Source: Oscillospiraceae bacterium
Lineage (GTDB): Bacteria > Bacillota > Clostridia > Oscillospirales > Oscillospiraceae
Reading direction: 5' to 3'
Assembly (NCBI GenBank): GCA_017435615.1
Contig: JAFSET010000009.1
Location: forward strand, 1-32,431
DNA: 32,431 nt
Part shown: piece after piece, positions 32,344 to 32,431 of the stretch
How positions within the stretch are numbered: position 1 is the first letter of the stretch
Layout of the letters: every line of letters starts with the position of its first letter
The notes under the pieces: generated by a model
Databases searched by the model: none
The model's input: only the letters and a program-made list of their open reading frames with translations
What the model was told of the DNA's origin: nothing
Position numbers and translations under genes: made by a program

Positions 32344-32431
32344 GGTATAGTTAGGTGCAAATATAAGCAATATCTGCGAGAAAACGGAGTTATCCCAACT
32401 CCAATTTGCTAGCTTTTTCAGATTCATGGCA

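Overview
The window looks like chromosomal DNA of a gut-type, low-to-moderate GC member of the Clostridia, probably Oscillospirales (Oscillibacter/Ruminococcaceae-like). The reasons are strong GGAGG ribosome sites, sigma-A-type promoters, a CD1871A-type CXXC tail next to a polyferredoxin/thioredoxin protein, BspA-type leucine-rich repeats on a surface protease, and short inverted-repeat elements of a kind familiar from these genomes. Genus and species cannot be read from the sequence. No tRNA, rRNA, CRISPR array, transposase or phage gene was seen.

Layout. (1) Positions 1-362 hold two inverted copies of a multi-hairpin repeat and a terminator. (2) Positions 363-2608 (minus) are a two-gene redox module: a membrane protein ending in a CXXC tail, then a polyferredoxin fused to a TlpA-like thioredoxin domain. 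(3) Positions 2812-18807 (plus) are eight co-directional genes with short gaps: a 2457-residue subtilisin-like surface protease, an InlB/GLUG-like lipoprotein, a complete peptide ABC importer (binding protein, two permeases, two ATPases) and an 80-residue membrane protein, closed by a terminator. The set reads as outside-cell proteolysis coupled to peptide uptake. (4) Positions 30411 down to 18855 (minus) are a nine-gene capsule/exopolysaccharide operon: initiating sugar-phosphate transferase, WbuB-like glycosyltransferase, the CapE-CapF-CapG route to UDP-N-acetyl-L-fucosamine, a CDP-glycerol-type phosphotransferase, a second glycosyltransferase, a Wzy-like polymerase and a Wzx-like flippase. 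Its promoter is near consensus and is followed by a leader of about 160 nt carrying an attenuator-like hairpin. (5) Positions 30826-32244 (plus) encode a divergent SLC13/DASS-type anion:sodium symporter followed by two terminators.

The least expected signal is in the 607-bp divergent intergenic region (30219-30825). It contains what looks like a complete, unannotated small RNA gene on the minus strand, about 155 nt long. It has a TTGACA-N17-TACTAT promoter, a transcript whose 5' end is predicted to close a 12-bp stem, a second stem of about 15 bp, and a terminator with a UUCG loop. Its single-stranded linker has a 10-nt perfect match to the strand opposite the symporter's ribosome binding region, so it could regulate that gene. 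All of this is read by eye. No folding, homology search or expression data were available.
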